Notes: generated from the sequence alone by a model not told the origin. Shown: positions 16,689 to 25,765, numbered from the stretch's first letter. The stretch: 59,288 bases of DNA from S5-A14a sp022766365 (GCA_050313295.1 JBNPLD010000012.1); one strand, 5' to 3'. A program made the numbers and translations.

Positions 16689-17233
16689 GGATAAACAGAG
16701 ATGACCTGCTCATGGTAGCGATTGACTATCAGGAAAAGCTTATGCCGGTCATGTATGAGGTTGATAAACTCAGGGATAAAGTCAGCAGACTTACAAGAGG
16801 CCTGGGACTTTTAAAAATTCCGGCTATAGTAACAGAACAATATCCAAAAGGACTGGGCAAAACAGAGAACCTTGAGAGTTTTAAGGAAGCTCTCGGGGGT
16901 GTAACTATCATTGAAAAAGACAGCTTTTCTGCCTTCGGTGCTTCGGAATTTGAGCCTGCCGTGAAAACCACAGGGAAGAATACTATTTTGTTATGTGGAA
17001 TAGAGACACATATCTGTGTTCAACAGACGGCTATGGATTTTCTCGATAGAGGGTACAGAGTCGTACTGGTGGTAGACTGTTGTTCGTCAAGGAGCAAGGA
17101 GGACAAGGAAATCGCTTTGAGGCGTATGGAGGCCATGGGGGTTGAACTTGTGACCGTTGAGACTGTGCTTTTTGAGATGATTGAGGGAAATAAGGATTCC
17201 GAGTTCCGGGGAATTTCTAAGATAATTAAATAG
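16670..17233 (+). CDS. Isochorismatase family cysteine hydrolase
   Basis: It is a cysteine hydrolase of the isochorismatase/nicotinamidase fold with an Asp-Lys-Cys triad. VAIDYQEKL (Asp19) opens the fold and LLCGIETHICVQQTA carries the nucleophile Cys in the usual cis-peptide region. The subfamily resembles YcaC/hydrolase-type proteins and the substrate is not predictable; nicotinamidase would be attractive beside a sirtuin but the family's metal site was not recognised. The ATG lies inside surE and follows GGAGGAAA. It is 187 residues, of normal length. Confidence 0.88.
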   Translation: MRHRNLRINRDDLLMVAIDYQEKLMPVMYEVDKLRDKVSRLTRGLGLLKIPAIVTEQYPKGLGKTENLESFKEALGGVTIIEKDSFSAFGASEFEPAVKTTGKNTILLCGIETHICVQQTAMDFLDRGYRVVLVVDCCSSRSKEDKEIALRRMEAMGVELVTVETVLFEMIEGNKDSEFRGISKIIK

Positions 17234-17241
17234 GACTGTGC

Positions 17242-18219
17242 ATGGATATTTTTGCTAATAATTTTGACGATTTAAGTGCCGAGGACATGGTGGTTTTGGA
17301 TGAGTATTTTACGGGATTTCCGTATAAGGGGGCCGGATACACCTTGGTATCTAACTATGCCTGGAGAAAAGTTTACTGCCTGAACTGGGAGATTTATGAG
17401 GATTTGTTGCTTTTGGCGGGGTTCAACTGTACGGAGGAAAATCCGAAGGTAGTGTTGTCTATGCCTATGACAAAGAACGGGCACTATGATAAGGAAAAGC
17501 TGAGGAGGGCTGTTCTCTATGCCGAGGAGAAATTTCATGCTTCAGGAACAGAATTTAGAATGGGTATGATACCTGATCATATGCTCTCCATTCTTGAGGA
17601 TTCTTTCCCGGGTGAAGTTATATTTCAAGGGGACAGAGATGAGGACGAGTATGTGTATCTAACTGAAAAAATAATTACGCTAAGTGGCAGGGCTCTTCAC
17701 AAGAAGCGTAACCACATGAACTATTTTAAGAAAACCTTTGAATATGAAACAAGAACGCTGAGTGCCGCAGATGAAGACTTAGTTATGAAGCTTGTCAGAG
17801 AGTTGATAGATGAAAAGCAGCCGGACGAAAGTGAACACGATGAGCAGGTGGTCACGATGGATCCTGAGGAGATGAAGACCCTTGAAGCGGAAGAATCCGC
17901 AATCAGAGAGACCATTAAACTTGTGGACAATCCGGGCATGTACAGTGTAGGAGTGTTTATAGATGACAGGCTTGTGGCGTTTTCCCTAGGGGAGAGGCTT
18001 ACTGAGGATATGGCGGTTGCTCATTTCGAAAAAGCTCGCACGGAATATAGAGGCCTTTATCAGATTGTCGCAAGTGAGTTTTGCAAAAATCTTCCGTCTG
18101 ATGTAAAATATATCAACAGGGAAGAGGACATGGGGATTGAAAATCTCAGACAAGCCAAAGAGTCCCTCAGACCGGAGACTTTCGTTCGAAAATTTTCTGC
18201 AAAGATTATCACAAAATAG
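17242..18219 (+). CDS. DUF2156 domain-containing protein (GNAT-like, lysylphosphatidylglycerol synthase C-terminal-like)
   Basis: The protein has the two-lobed acyltransferase-like fold of DUF2156, related to the aminoacyl-transfer domain of MprF but without membrane segments. Recognisable blocks are YTLVSNYAWRKVY, KNGHYDKEKL, RGRALHKKRNHMNYFKK-type sequence (LSGRALHKKRNHMNYFK) and YQIVASEFCKNLPSDVKYINREEDMG. The last block is the strongest family marker. Function is not established. It ends the sirtuin-surE-isochorismatase operon, eight bases behind the previous gene. Confidence 0.85.
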   Translation: MDIFANNFDDLSAEDMVVLDEYFTGFPYKGAGYTLVSNYAWRKVYCLNWEIYEDLLLLAGFNCTEENPKVVLSMPMTKNGHYDKEKLRRAVLYAEEKFHASGTEFRMGMIPDHMLSILEDSFPGEVIFQGDRDEDEYVYLTEKIITLSGRALHKKRNHMNYFKKTFEYETRTLSAADEDLVMKLVRELIDEKQPDESEHDEQVVTMDPEEMKTLEAEESAIRETIKLVDNPGMYSVGVFIDDRLVAFSLGERLTEDMAVAHFEKARTEYRGLYQIVASEFCKNLPSDVKYINREEDMGIENLRQAKESLRPETFVRKFSAKIITK

Positions 18220-18248
18220 TTGATTTTTGGAATGAATAGTAGTACTAT
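18220..18248 (+). promoter_or_regulatory. Predicted promoter of the thiolase gene
   Basis: TTGATT (18220-18225), a 17-base spacer and TACTAT (18243-18248). The first base falls at the stop of the upstream gene. A Rex-like operator starts 14 bases downstream of the -10 box. Confidence 0.6.
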
Positions 18249-18261
18249 AGGCTTAAGATGA

Positions 18262-18279
18262 ATGTTAATGAATTAACAA
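18262..18279 (+). promoter_or_regulatory. Rex-type operator upstream of the thiolase gene
   Basis: ATGTTAATGAATTAACAA matches the clostridial Rex consensus TTGTTAAnnnnTTAACAA at 13 of 14 defined positions. The consensus and the regulation of thiolase by the redox sensor Rex in solventogenic clostridia are established knowledge. Here the site lies just after the predicted transcription start, a repressor position. The rex gene is not in the window. Confidence 0.7.
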
Positions 18280-18332
18280 TTACCATTTATAAGCAAAACT
18301 TCAAATAAGTAAATGTTTAGGAGGAAAATTTT

Positions 18333-19514
18333 ATGAGAGAAGTAGTAATTGCAAGTGCAGCCAGAACACCTATCGGAAGCTTTGGCGGAAGCCTTAAGGA
18401 TGTACCTGCCAGAACTCTTGGAGCTATCTGCATTAAGGAAGCTTTGAAGAGGGCAGGCGTTGATGGCAAGGATGTTGATGAAGTCATCATGGGTAATGTT
18501 CTTCAAGGCGGATTAGGCCAAAACGTTTCAAGACAGATGTCACTAGATGCCGGACTTCCTGTAGAAGTTCCTGCTATGACAATCAATAAGGTTTGCGGTT
18601 CAGGCCTCAGGGCTGTTGAACTTGCTGCACAGATCATCAAGGCAGGAGATGCCGAAATTATCGTGTGCGGCGGTGCTGAGAACATGTCCATGGCAGGGTA
18701 TATTGTACCTAAGACCAGATGGGGGGCCAGAATGGGAGACGTAAAGATGATCGACATGATGGTCCACGACGGTCTCACAGATATTTTCAATAACTACCAC
18801 ATGGGTATCACCGCAGAGAATATCGCTGAACAGTGGGGAATTACCAGAGAAGAACTTGACGAGTTCTCAGTGAAGTCTCAGGCTAAGGCTGAGGCAGCAA
18901 TTAAGGCAGGTAAGTTCAAGGATGAGATTGTTCCGGTTGAAGTTCCGCAGAGAAAGGGAGATCCTATCGTATTCGATACAGATGAACACCCTAAATTCGG
19001 CTCAAACCTTGAAAAGATCAGTAAATTGAGACCTGCATTTAAAAAAGACGGAGTTGTTACAGCTGCGAACGCATCAGGAATTAACGATTCAGGTGCTGCC
19101 CTTGTTGTAATGAGCAAGGAAAAAGCTGATGAACTTGGAATCAAACCTCTTGCAACCATCAAGAGTTATGCTTCAGCAGGTGTTGAACCTTCAATAATGG
19201 GCATAGGACCTGTTCCTTCTTCAAAGAAGGCTTTGGAAAAAGGTGGATATAAGATCGAAGATATAGATTTGATCGAGGCTAACGAGGCATTTGCCGCACA
19301 GTCAGTTGCAGTAGGGAGAGACCTTGGAATCGATCCTGAGAAGCTTAATGTAAACGGTGGAGCGATTGCTCTGGGACACCCGATCGGTGCATCCGGAGCT
19401 AGAATACTAATTTCACTTCTTTATGAGATGAAGAAGAGAGAAGATGCAAAGTTGGGTCTTGCAACTCTTTGCATTGGTGGCGGAATGGGAACTGCAATGG
19501 TCGTTGAAAAATAA
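18333..19514 (+). CDS. thlA: Acetyl-CoA C-acetyltransferase (thiolase)
   Basis: It condenses two acetyl-CoA to acetoacetyl-CoA at the entry to butyrate-type fermentation, or cleaves it in reverse. The active-site Cys88 is in INKVCGSGLRAVE, as in biosynthetic thiolases. NEAFAAQ, GHPIGASGAR and CIGGGMGTAMV complete the catalytic set, including His in GHP and the second Cys. The 393-residue length is standard. TTAGGAGG precedes the ATG. It is monocistronic, with its own promoter, a Rex-like operator and a terminator; crotonase, bcd and hbd genes are not adjacent. Confidence 0.96.
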   Translation: MREVVIASAARTPIGSFGGSLKDVPARTLGAICIKEALKRAGVDGKDVDEVIMGNVLQGGLGQNVSRQMSLDAGLPVEVPAMTINKVCGSGLRAVELAAQIIKAGDAEIIVCGGAENMSMAGYIVPKTRWGARMGDVKMIDMMVHDGLTDIFNNYHMGITAENIAEQWGITREELDEFSVKSQAKAEAAIKAGKFKDEIVPVEVPQRKGDPIVFDTDEHPKFGSNLEKISKLRPAFKKDGVVTAANASGINDSGAALVVMSKEKADELGIKPLATIKSYASAGVEPSIMGIGPVPSSKKALEKGGYKIEDIDLIEANEAFAAQSVAVGRDLGIDPEKLNVNGGAIALGHPIGASGARILISLLYEMKKREDAKLGLATLCIGGGMGTAMVVEK

Positions 19515-19556
19515 TCCGGAGACCGGTTGAACATTGGATTTTCATCAGATGAACTT

Positions 19557-19590
19557 GAAAGGATGGACATTTTGTCTATCCTTTCTTTTA
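19557..19590 (+). terminator. Rho-independent terminator after thlA
   Basis: GAAAGGATGGACA (19557-19569) pairs with TGTCTATCCTTTC (19573-19585), one G-U pair, with a three-base loop. TTTTAAATTT follows. Confidence 0.9.
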
Positions 19591-19902
19591 AATTTGGGAA
19601 GTACCATATGGTCGTTCATTTAGCAAGCTATATATACTTGTCAATCTTAACTCTGTCAATAGTTGGTGTTCTAATGTAAGATTTAATCCTGCCCGGATGT
19701 CTCAAGGATTCATTCTGTTCAGCCATCTCTCGCTTTCTACATTTATCCGTGTCTCTAATTTCATTTAGGTGGCTAATTTCATTTTATAACCTGCCCTTTT
19801 GAATTTATCTTAAATTTTCTTAAGAAATATGGCTATAAGGGTTGGAAAAAGAGATAAAATGTGTTAAAATTAAGCCAAATATTTGAATTGGGGATTTGGG
19901 GT
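19591..19902. other. Intergenic region between thlA and ftsE
   Basis: About 310 bases without a confident gene. The minus strand holds a consensus-like promoter at 19631-19659 and a 32-codon frame at 19628-19726 (MAEQNESLRHPGRIK...) after a weak GAGAG. The repeat ATGAAATTAG occurs twice on the minus strand near 19760-19790. On the plus strand the right side presumably carries the ftsE promoter, with TAAAAT-type boxes near 19855-19870. Confidence 0.5.
19631..19659 (-). promoter_or_regulatory. Predicted minus-strand promoter facing the thlA 3' end
   Basis: On the minus strand TTGACA (19659-19654), a 17-base spacer and TATATA (19636-19631). Transcription would run through the thlA terminator hairpin and antisense to the thlA end. 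No clear gene lies downstream, so it may be fortuitous. Confidence 0.35.
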
Positions 19903-20625
19903 ATGATTGAGTTTAAAAATGTAACCAAGTACTACGGTGAAAACGTTGGCTTGGAAGATGTTACAATCTCCATTGATAAGGGAGATTTTGTTTTTTTGGT
20001 GGGTCCCAGCGGAGCGGGGAAGTCTACCTTTATTAAACTTATTCTTAAGGAAATAAATGCTGATTCAGGTTCAATACTCGTAAATGGAAAGGAAGTTACT
20101 GAGCTTAAGAATCACCAGGTACCGGCACTCAGACAAGGCATCGGGATTGTATTTCAGGATTTCAGGCTCTTGCCAAGAAAGACTGTATATGAGAACATTG
20201 CCTTTGCTATGGAAATTTTTAGGTGCAGCTCAAAGCAAATTAGAAAAAGGGTACCTCAAATTTTGGATATGGTGGGTATCGGAGATAAGATGAACAAGTA
20301 TCCGGATGAGCTTTCTGCCGGCGAGCAGCAGAGGGTTGCCATAGCAAGAGCTATTATTAACAACCCGAAATTGCTTATAGCCGATGAGCCCACCGGAAAC
20401 CTGGATCCTGAGACCGCATGGGATATAATGGATATTCTGGAGGGGATAAATGAAGCCGGGACAACGATAGTCATGGTAACCCACTCAAAAGATATAGTTG
20501 ACCACATGCAGAAGAGGGTTATTGCCATTGAAGAAGGTAGAGTTGTCAGAGATGATGTGGGGATTTATGGCTATGACGATACCTGTGAAACCTGTAAGAT
20601 AGGAGCATTTAGCGAGGATGAATAA
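19903..20625 (+). CDS. ftsE: Cell division ATP-binding protein FtsE
   Basis: It is the cytoplasmic ATPase of the FtsEX complex, which activates a peptidoglycan hydrolase at the septum. Walker A GPSGAGKS is at residues 34-41, the signature is LSAGEQQRVAIARA, Walker B is LLIADEPTGNLD and the H-loop is MVTHSKD. FRLLPRKTVYENIAFAM after the Q-loop is typical of FtsE. ATG at 19903 starts the conserved MIEFKNVTKYY; a GTG at 19861 would add 14 unconserved residues. It overlaps ftsX by eight bases. Confidence 0.95.
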   Translation: MIEFKNVTKYYGENVGLEDVTISIDKGDFVFLVGPSGAGKSTFIKLILKEINADSGSILVNGKEVTELKNHQVPALRQGIGIVFQDFRLLPRKTVYENIAFAMEIFRCSSKQIRKRVPQILDMVGIGDKMNKYPDELSAGEQQRVAIARAIINNPKLLIADEPTGNLDPETAWDIMDILEGINEAGTTIVMVTHSKDIVDHMQKRVIAIEEGRVVRDDVGIYGYDDTCETCKIGAFSEDE

Positions 20626-21508
20626 CATAGTATATTACTTTAAGCAATCCGCCAAGCAGTTCTGGAGGAATAAGACTATGGGGTTTACCTCCCTACTTGC
20701 TATAACGGCAATGATGTTGATACTTGGACTTTTCTTTGTGGTGTCTGTTAACATCAATCTTTTTTCAAAAGTTGTGGAAAAGGACTTTGATTACGTGGAA
20801 TTCTACCTTGAGGATTCTGTGACCGAAAGCGATGCAGATGGAATAATTGCGAAACTCAAAAACTTAAATGGTGTACAGGAAGCCACTTATAGAAGCAAAG
20901 AAGACGCTCTCAAGATAATGAAGGAGAGATGGGGCAAGAATGGATATCTCTTGGATACACTTGAGAACAATCCATTGCCGAATTCTATTCTGATATCTGT
21001 GGAAGATAATAAGGCTGCTGAGGATATTACTGCAAAGGGTAAGGATATCAAAGGCGTAGAAGATGTGAAGTATTACAAGGAAACTGTGGAGAAGCTGACC
21101 AAGGCAACGGATTTCATTCAGTTGTCAGCAATGGTAATAATGGTTTTCTTGATAGTTGTGTCCGTAGTGGTGGTGGCCAATACCATCAAACTGACGGTCT
21201 TGGCAAGGTCAAAAGAGATAAGCATAATGAAGTATGTCGGTGCCACCAACTGGTTCGTCAGAGGACCGTTTGTAGTAGAGGGCGCTATGATGGGGATTTT
21301 TTCTTCGTTGATTGCAGCAGGGCTTACGTGGCTCATTTACGATAAGGTGGAAGCAATCATTGGAGAAGAAGTGATGATAATCCTGTCATCACCACTGGTT
21401 CCGGCAGGATATATGATATGGAATCTTTTGATTATATTCATGGCTATGGGTGTCAGCGTAGGTGTTTGCGGAAGCATAATATCAATGAGAAAGTTCTTGG
21501 ATAAATAG
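20618..21508 (+). CDS. ftsX: Cell division protein FtsX
   Basis: It is the membrane partner of FtsE. Four membrane segments are seen: one near residues 21-43, then three in the C-terminal half (about 165-190, 215-240, 260-285). The large extracellular loop between the first two contains YRSKEDALKIMKERWG, typical of FtsX, and would contact the hydrolase. KSAKEISIMKYVGATNWFVRGPF-type sequence (SKEISIMKYVGATNWF) after the second segment is the family motif. The ATG lies within the end of ftsE. Confidence 0.95.
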   Translation: MNNIVYYFKQSAKQFWRNKTMGFTSLLAITAMMLILGLFFVVSVNINLFSKVVEKDFDYVEFYLEDSVTESDADGIIAKLKNLNGVQEATYRSKEDALKIMKERWGKNGYLLDTLENNPLPNSILISVEDNKAAEDITAKGKDIKGVEDVKYYKETVEKLTKATDFIQLSAMVIMVFLIVVSVVVVANTIKLTVLARSKEISIMKYVGATNWFVRGPFVVEGAMMGIFSSLIAAGLTWLIYDKVEAIIGEEVMIILSSPLVPAGYMIWNLLIIFMAMGVSVGVCGSIISMRKFLDK

Positions 21509-21519
21509 GGGGAAAATCA

Positions 21520-22746
21520 ATGGAGAACTTAGCTAAAGCCTCGGAAAATTTAAAGGGGAAAATGAGAAAAGAAAAGTTGTCTATGTCTAAAAGCAGAGGG
21601 TTGCTGTCTAAGATAGCTGTGCTGTTCATGTGTACGATTATGGTGGCAGGTTTAGGCTTTTCATCAAGCCTTTTGAATGCATCCTACGGAGTTTCCACAG
21701 AAGATAAGCAGAAGGAACTCAACCAAGTTAACGAGAAGAAGGAAAAGGCTCAGAAGGAAGAAAAGGACGTGATGGAGAGAATTAAGACCAAGGCTAAGGA
21801 ACTCCAAGATGCCGAGGCAGCTCTATCTCAACAGAAGGCTAAAATTGACAATACCCATGCGCAAGTTGAGCAAAAGCAAATCGAAGTAAACGAGAAAAAG
21901 CAGCAGCTTGAAGTAAGGCTGAGGGCTATTTACAAGAAAGGCTCGGCAGGGTTTATAGAAGTAATATTGAATTCAAAAAATGTGTCGGAGTTGATTTCTA
22001 ATATCACTTTTATGCAAAGAATTTACAAAGGTGACAAAGACGCAATAACAAGTGTCAAAAAGGAAGAAGCTGAACTCACCGCTATGATAGGACAGCTGAA
22101 AGACGAAGAAAAGAACCTCGTTGCAAAGAAGGAGGCCGCTGAAAGTGCAAAAGCTTCTCTGGAGAAGGACAAGGAACAGATTCAGGGACAGCTCAATCAG
22201 TTGGAAGCAGACTCCAATAACATAAGCGCGGAGATAGCAAAGGCGCAGCAGGAAGCAGCGGCTAGAAGAGCGGCTGCCGAAGCCGCAAGTGTCAGTACAG
22301 GTTCTACAGGTTCCGGAAGCTCAGGAGGCTCAGGAGGAAGCTCGTCCGGATCCGATTCAGGATATGTGGTAGGCACAGGTGCGCTTGGATGGCCGTGCAG
22401 GGGACCGGTAACTTCTGAGTTCGGTTATAGACCGGAGTTTGGGAGAATGCACGAAGGTATAGATATAGGTGTACCTACAGGGACACCTATACACGCTGCG
22501 GACTCCGGCGTTGTGATAATATCTTCATGGTATGGCGGATACGGTTACGCCGTTGTAATAGATCATGGAAATGGTATTTCAACAACTTATGGTCACAATT
22601 CTTCGCTGGCGGTCAGCGCAGGACAGAGCGTTTCAAAGGGGCAGGTTATCGCCTATGCAGGTAATACCGGGTTTTCTTTCGGATCACATTGCCACTTTGA
22701 AGTTCGTATAAACGGAACCCCTGTAAACCCAAGAGGATATCTATAG
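21520..22746 (+). CDS. PcsB/EnvC-like murein hydrolase with M23 peptidase domain
   Basis: It is a secreted cell-wall hydrolase, probably the FtsEX-activated one given gene order. A hydrophobic signal segment lies at about residues 30-52, a long coiled coil at about 60-250, a Ser/Gly linker at about 258-280 and an M23 domain at 285-408. MHEGIDIG supplies the first His and Asp of the zinc site and SHCHFEV the last His. The domain order matches PcsB and EnvC. The start has GGGGGAAAA ahead of the ATG and lies 11 bases after ftsX, supporting co-expression. Confidence 0.92.
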   Translation: MENLAKASENLKGKMRKEKLSMSKSRGLLSKIAVLFMCTIMVAGLGFSSSLLNASYGVSTEDKQKELNQVNEKKEKAQKEEKDVMERIKTKAKELQDAEAALSQQKAKIDNTHAQVEQKQIEVNEKKQQLEVRLRAIYKKGSAGFIEVILNSKNVSELISNITFMQRIYKGDKDAITSVKKEEAELTAMIGQLKDEEKNLVAKKEAAESAKASLEKDKEQIQGQLNQLEADSNNISAEIAKAQQEAAARRAAAEAASVSTGSTGSGSSGGSGGSSSGSDSGYVVGTGALGWPCRGPVTSEFGYRPEFGRMHEGIDIGVPTGTPIHAADSGVVIISSWYGGYGYAVVIDHGNGISTTYGHNSSLAVSAGQSVSKGQVIAYAGNTGFSFGSHCHFEVRINGTPVNPRGYL

Positions 22747-22759
22747 AAGTAAGAGAGAA

Positions 22760-24445
22760 TTGACTGATTTGAACCTACATCCAATAATTTTGGAATTACT
22801 TAATAAGAGAGGGTATAGCACTGAGAAAGACGTTTCAGAGTTTCTTTCCTCAAAGCCCAGAAAGACTTACGATCCATTCCTTCTGCACAATATGGCAGAG
22901 GGAGTGGATTTAGTATTGTCTGCAGTTGAGAATGATGAGAGAATTTGCGTGTACGGAGATTATGATGCAGACGGAGTTACAGCCACATCTGTACTTCTGG
23001 AGTTTCTTTCACATCTGACACCAAATCTGAGTTACTACATACCTTCAAGATTTGATGAAGGATACGGACTCAACAAAACAGCAATGGAGAAAATCAGTGC
23101 CGCCGGTGTGGGGCTTGTTGTTACTGTTGACTGTGGCAGCGTATCCCGGGAAGAAGTGGAATACGGGAAGAAACTCGGTCTTGAGATAGTGGTTACAGAC
23201 CATCATCAGGCGGAGTTAGAAACTTTGCCGGCTTGCCCTGTCATAAATCCGAATCAGCCGGACTGTACCTATCCATTTAAAGGCTTGGCAGGCTGTGGAG
23301 TGGCATTTAAGCTGGCTCAAGCAATCGGGAAGACCATAGATCTTCCACCGTCAACCTATAATGATACTTTGGATCTTGTTGCTGTTGGGACTATCGCTGA
23401 TGTGATGCCTTTGGTGGATGAAAACAGGACTTTAGTAAAATATGGACTTCTTAGATTAAATTCAGGGAGTAGGTTGGCTCTAAGAGAGCTGACAACCGGC
23501 ATAGGCTTAAAACTTGGAGAGGTCAGAGCCTTTAATGTTAGCTTTGGAATTGCCCCGCATATAAATGCTGCCGGTAGGATTAAAGCGGCTCGTCTCGGGG
23601 TAAAACTTTTCAGGAGTCAGGACGAAGATGAAATCAAGGAAATCATTGATACCGTCAAAGAATGTAACAGTATGCGTAAAGATCTTCAGAATCAGACATT
23701 TTTAAAATGTGTGGATAAGGTGGAAGGCTCCATCAAAGAGAATGGTCGGCTTGATAACTTCCTGTTAATACAGCTTGATGATGTCCATGAAGGAGTAACA
23801 GGGATTGCTGCAGGAAAGGTTAAAGATAAATACTATAGACCTGTTGCTGTTGTTACACCTACTGATGATGGTAAGTATAAGGGCACCGGCAGGAGCATAG
23901 AAGGTATAGATCTTCATAGGTTTCTTTCTAACTTTTCAAATTTATTTGAAAGATTCGGCGGACATAAGGCAGCTTGCGGCTTTACGATTGCAGGAGATAA
24001 CCTAACTGCTTTTAGGGAGGGCATAGCTGAGAAAATGAAAGAACTCATATCTGAGCAACCTGATTTGTTTACCAGAACCTGGTCGTGGGATTTTGAGGCT
24101 GCCCCCGAGGATTTAACAGTTGAACTGGCATATGAGCTCAATCTTTTTGAACCTTGTGGAAAGGGAAATGAAACGCCCGTTTTTGCAGTAAACGGTTTTA
24201 TAAATAGGCTGACATCAATGGGGAGAGAGGGTCAATACAGACGTTTTTTACTGAATGACGATAATGGCAGAAGCTCCCTCCAATGTGTGTCTTTTGCCCT
24301 TGAGGGGGGCAGCATGGACGAACTGAGAGAAGGAATGAAGGTGAAGGCTATCGGAAGCCTGAATTTAAACAGCTGGAATGGAAGGGTTACGGCCCAATTT
24401 AATGTGAGGAAAATATTTCCTGCCGAGTGTTTAACTCTCCGTTAA
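22760..24445 (+). CDS. recJ: Single-stranded-DNA-specific exonuclease RecJ
   Basis: It degrades single-stranded DNA 5' to 3' in recombination and mismatch repair, in the cytoplasm. YGDYDADGVTATS (about 72-84) and VTDHHQAE carry the DHH-family metal ligands; GCGVAFKLAQA and HINAAGRI continue the core, and GGHKAACGFTI is the DHHA1 domain. The C-terminal OB domain (about 460-561) is present. The start is TTG at 22760 with a weak GAGAG site. The 561 residues are typical of the short RecJ form. It follows the hydrolase gene by 13 bases. Confidence 0.94.
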   Translation: MTDLNLHPIILELLNKRGYSTEKDVSEFLSSKPRKTYDPFLLHNMAEGVDLVLSAVENDERICVYGDYDADGVTATSVLLEFLSHLTPNLSYYIPSRFDEGYGLNKTAMEKISAAGVGLVVTVDCGSVSREEVEYGKKLGLEIVVTDHHQAELETLPACPVINPNQPDCTYPFKGLAGCGVAFKLAQAIGKTIDLPPSTYNDTLDLVAVGTIADVMPLVDENRTLVKYGLLRLNSGSRLALRELTTGIGLKLGEVRAFNVSFGIAPHINAAGRIKAARLGVKLFRSQDEDEIKEIIDTVKECNSMRKDLQNQTFLKCVDKVEGSIKENGRLDNFLLIQLDDVHEGVTGIAAGKVKDKYYRPVAVVTPTDDGKYKGTGRSIEGIDLHRFLSNFSNLFERFGGHKAACGFTIAGDNLTAFREGIAEKMKELISEQPDLFTRTWSWDFEAAPEDLTVELAYELNLFEPCGKGNETPVFAVNGFINRLTSMGREGQYRRFLLNDDNGRSSLQCVSFALEGGSMDELREGMKVKAIGSLNLNSWNGRVTAQFNVRKIFPAECLTLR

Positions 24446-24470
24446 ATCCAGGAGGAAAAGGGTATTTTGT

Positions 24471-25637
24471 ATGGAACGTAACAGTAGAACTAAGTTAAAA
24501 GTGGTAGTTGCATTCGTGCTCGGAGTGATAATCGCTCTGTGTGGAACGTTTGCGGTTGTTAATTTTGGCGGATTTGAGATTGTTCACGGTGACGGCAGGG
24601 GGATATTGCGAAACGTGGTCAGGGACTATGGGAACCTGCCTGAAATCTTGAAACTGATTAAGACGAAAAGCATTTTTAAATTTGATGATGCAAAGGCCAG
24701 AGACGATGCTTATAAGGCTATCGTTGATTCTTTGGGAGACGAATATTCACAGTATATGACTGCGGAAGAGACCAAAGAATGGGAGGCTCTACTGAACGGA
24801 GAATTCTCAGGAATAGGAATCAGTTTTTCGAAAAACAAAGATGGAAAATATCAGGTTTCCGAAGTGTTTCCTAAGGGACCTGCAGAGATGGCAGGAATGA
24901 AGCCGGGAGATCTCATTCTTTCTGTAGATGGTAAAACTTATGATTCCATCGAAGAGATGTCATCTCATATCAAAGGGGAAAGCGGTACTAAGGTAAAACT
25001 GGTACTGATGAGGGATGGCAAAGAGACCGCAGTTGAAATGGTCAGAGCAACTGTCAAAGAGAAGACGGTTTCCGGGAAAGTTATGGATGATGGCACAGGT
25101 TATATCAGGATATCCAGCTTTGAAGAAGGAACAGCAGACGAATTTGAAGCTCAATTGAACAGTTTCGAAAATCAGGGAATTAAAAAAATGATTTTGGATT
25201 TAAGAAACAATGGAGGAGGCTATACGAATGAGGGTATTCGTATAGCAGATCTGCTTTTGAAAGAAGGCACGATCACTTACATGGAAGATGTAAAGGGTAA
25301 AAGACAGTACTTTAACTCAGATGTGAGGGCTACCAAAATCAAATATGTTGTTCTGGTGAATGAGAATACAGCTTCAACCTCAGAGATATTAACAGCGGCC
25401 ATCAAAGATAACGGAGGCGGAAAAATAGTCGGAACCACAACCTTTGGCAAGGGTATCGTTCAGGAAAACATGAAGTTTAAGGACGGATCTTCTTTGAAAC
25501 TCACAGTTATGAGATACTATTCTCCTAAGGGCCATGCTATCCATAAAAAAGGAATAAAGCCGGATGTTGAAGTTAAACCGGATACAGAGGGCAGGGTAGA
25601 TAATCAGTTGGAGAAAGCCGTCGAACTCCTTAAATAA
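24471..25637 (+). CDS. ctpA: S41 family C-terminal processing peptidase
   Basis: It cleaves exported proteins at their C-termini using a Ser-Lys dyad, outside the membrane. One N-terminal membrane anchor lies at about residues 9-31. A PDZ domain spans about 105-190 (GIGISFSKNKDG, GPAEMAGMKPGDLILSVDG). Ser302 in ENTASTSE and Lys327 in TTFGKGIV form the dyad. CCAGGAGGAAAAG precedes the ATG. CtpA-type proteases act with PcsB/EnvC-type hydrolases in other bacteria, so a role in controlling the nearby hydrolase is plausible but inferred. Confidence 0.94.
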   Translation: MERNSRTKLKVVVAFVLGVIIALCGTFAVVNFGGFEIVHGDGRGILRNVVRDYGNLPEILKLIKTKSIFKFDDAKARDDAYKAIVDSLGDEYSQYMTAEETKEWEALLNGEFSGIGISFSKNKDGKYQVSEVFPKGPAEMAGMKPGDLILSVDGKTYDSIEEMSSHIKGESGTKVKLVLMRDGKETAVEMVRATVKEKTVSGKVMDDGTGYIRISSFEEGTADEFEAQLNSFENQGIKKMILDLRNNGGGYTNEGIRIADLLLKEGTITYMEDVKGKRQYFNSDVRATKIKYVVLVNENTASTSEILTAAIKDNGGGKIVGTTTFGKGIVQENMKFKDGSSLKLTVMRYYSPKGHAIHKKGIKPDVEVKPDTEGRVDNQLEKAVELLK

Positions 25638-25644
25638 GGCATAG

Positions 25645-25673
25645 TTGATTGGACTATTGAAATATGGTAAAAT
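25645..25673 (+). promoter_or_regulatory. Predicted promoter of the yerC-like gene
   Basis: TTGATT (25645-25650), a 17-base spacer and TAAAAT (25668-25673), with TGG directly before the -10 box. Confidence 0.65.
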
Positions 25674-25765
25674 ATTAACGCTGAGAACTTTTAAAATATA
25701 AAGCAAGCATTGCTCTATCGCATAAAAGATGTTATCATTTATTTAGATCAAAGGAGGTACATCAG

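Noticed and set aside
16670..17233. Nicotinamidase partner for the sirtuin
   Set aside because: The isochorismatase fold is clear, but the metal-binding residues of nicotinamidases were not recognised, so the specific call is not supported.
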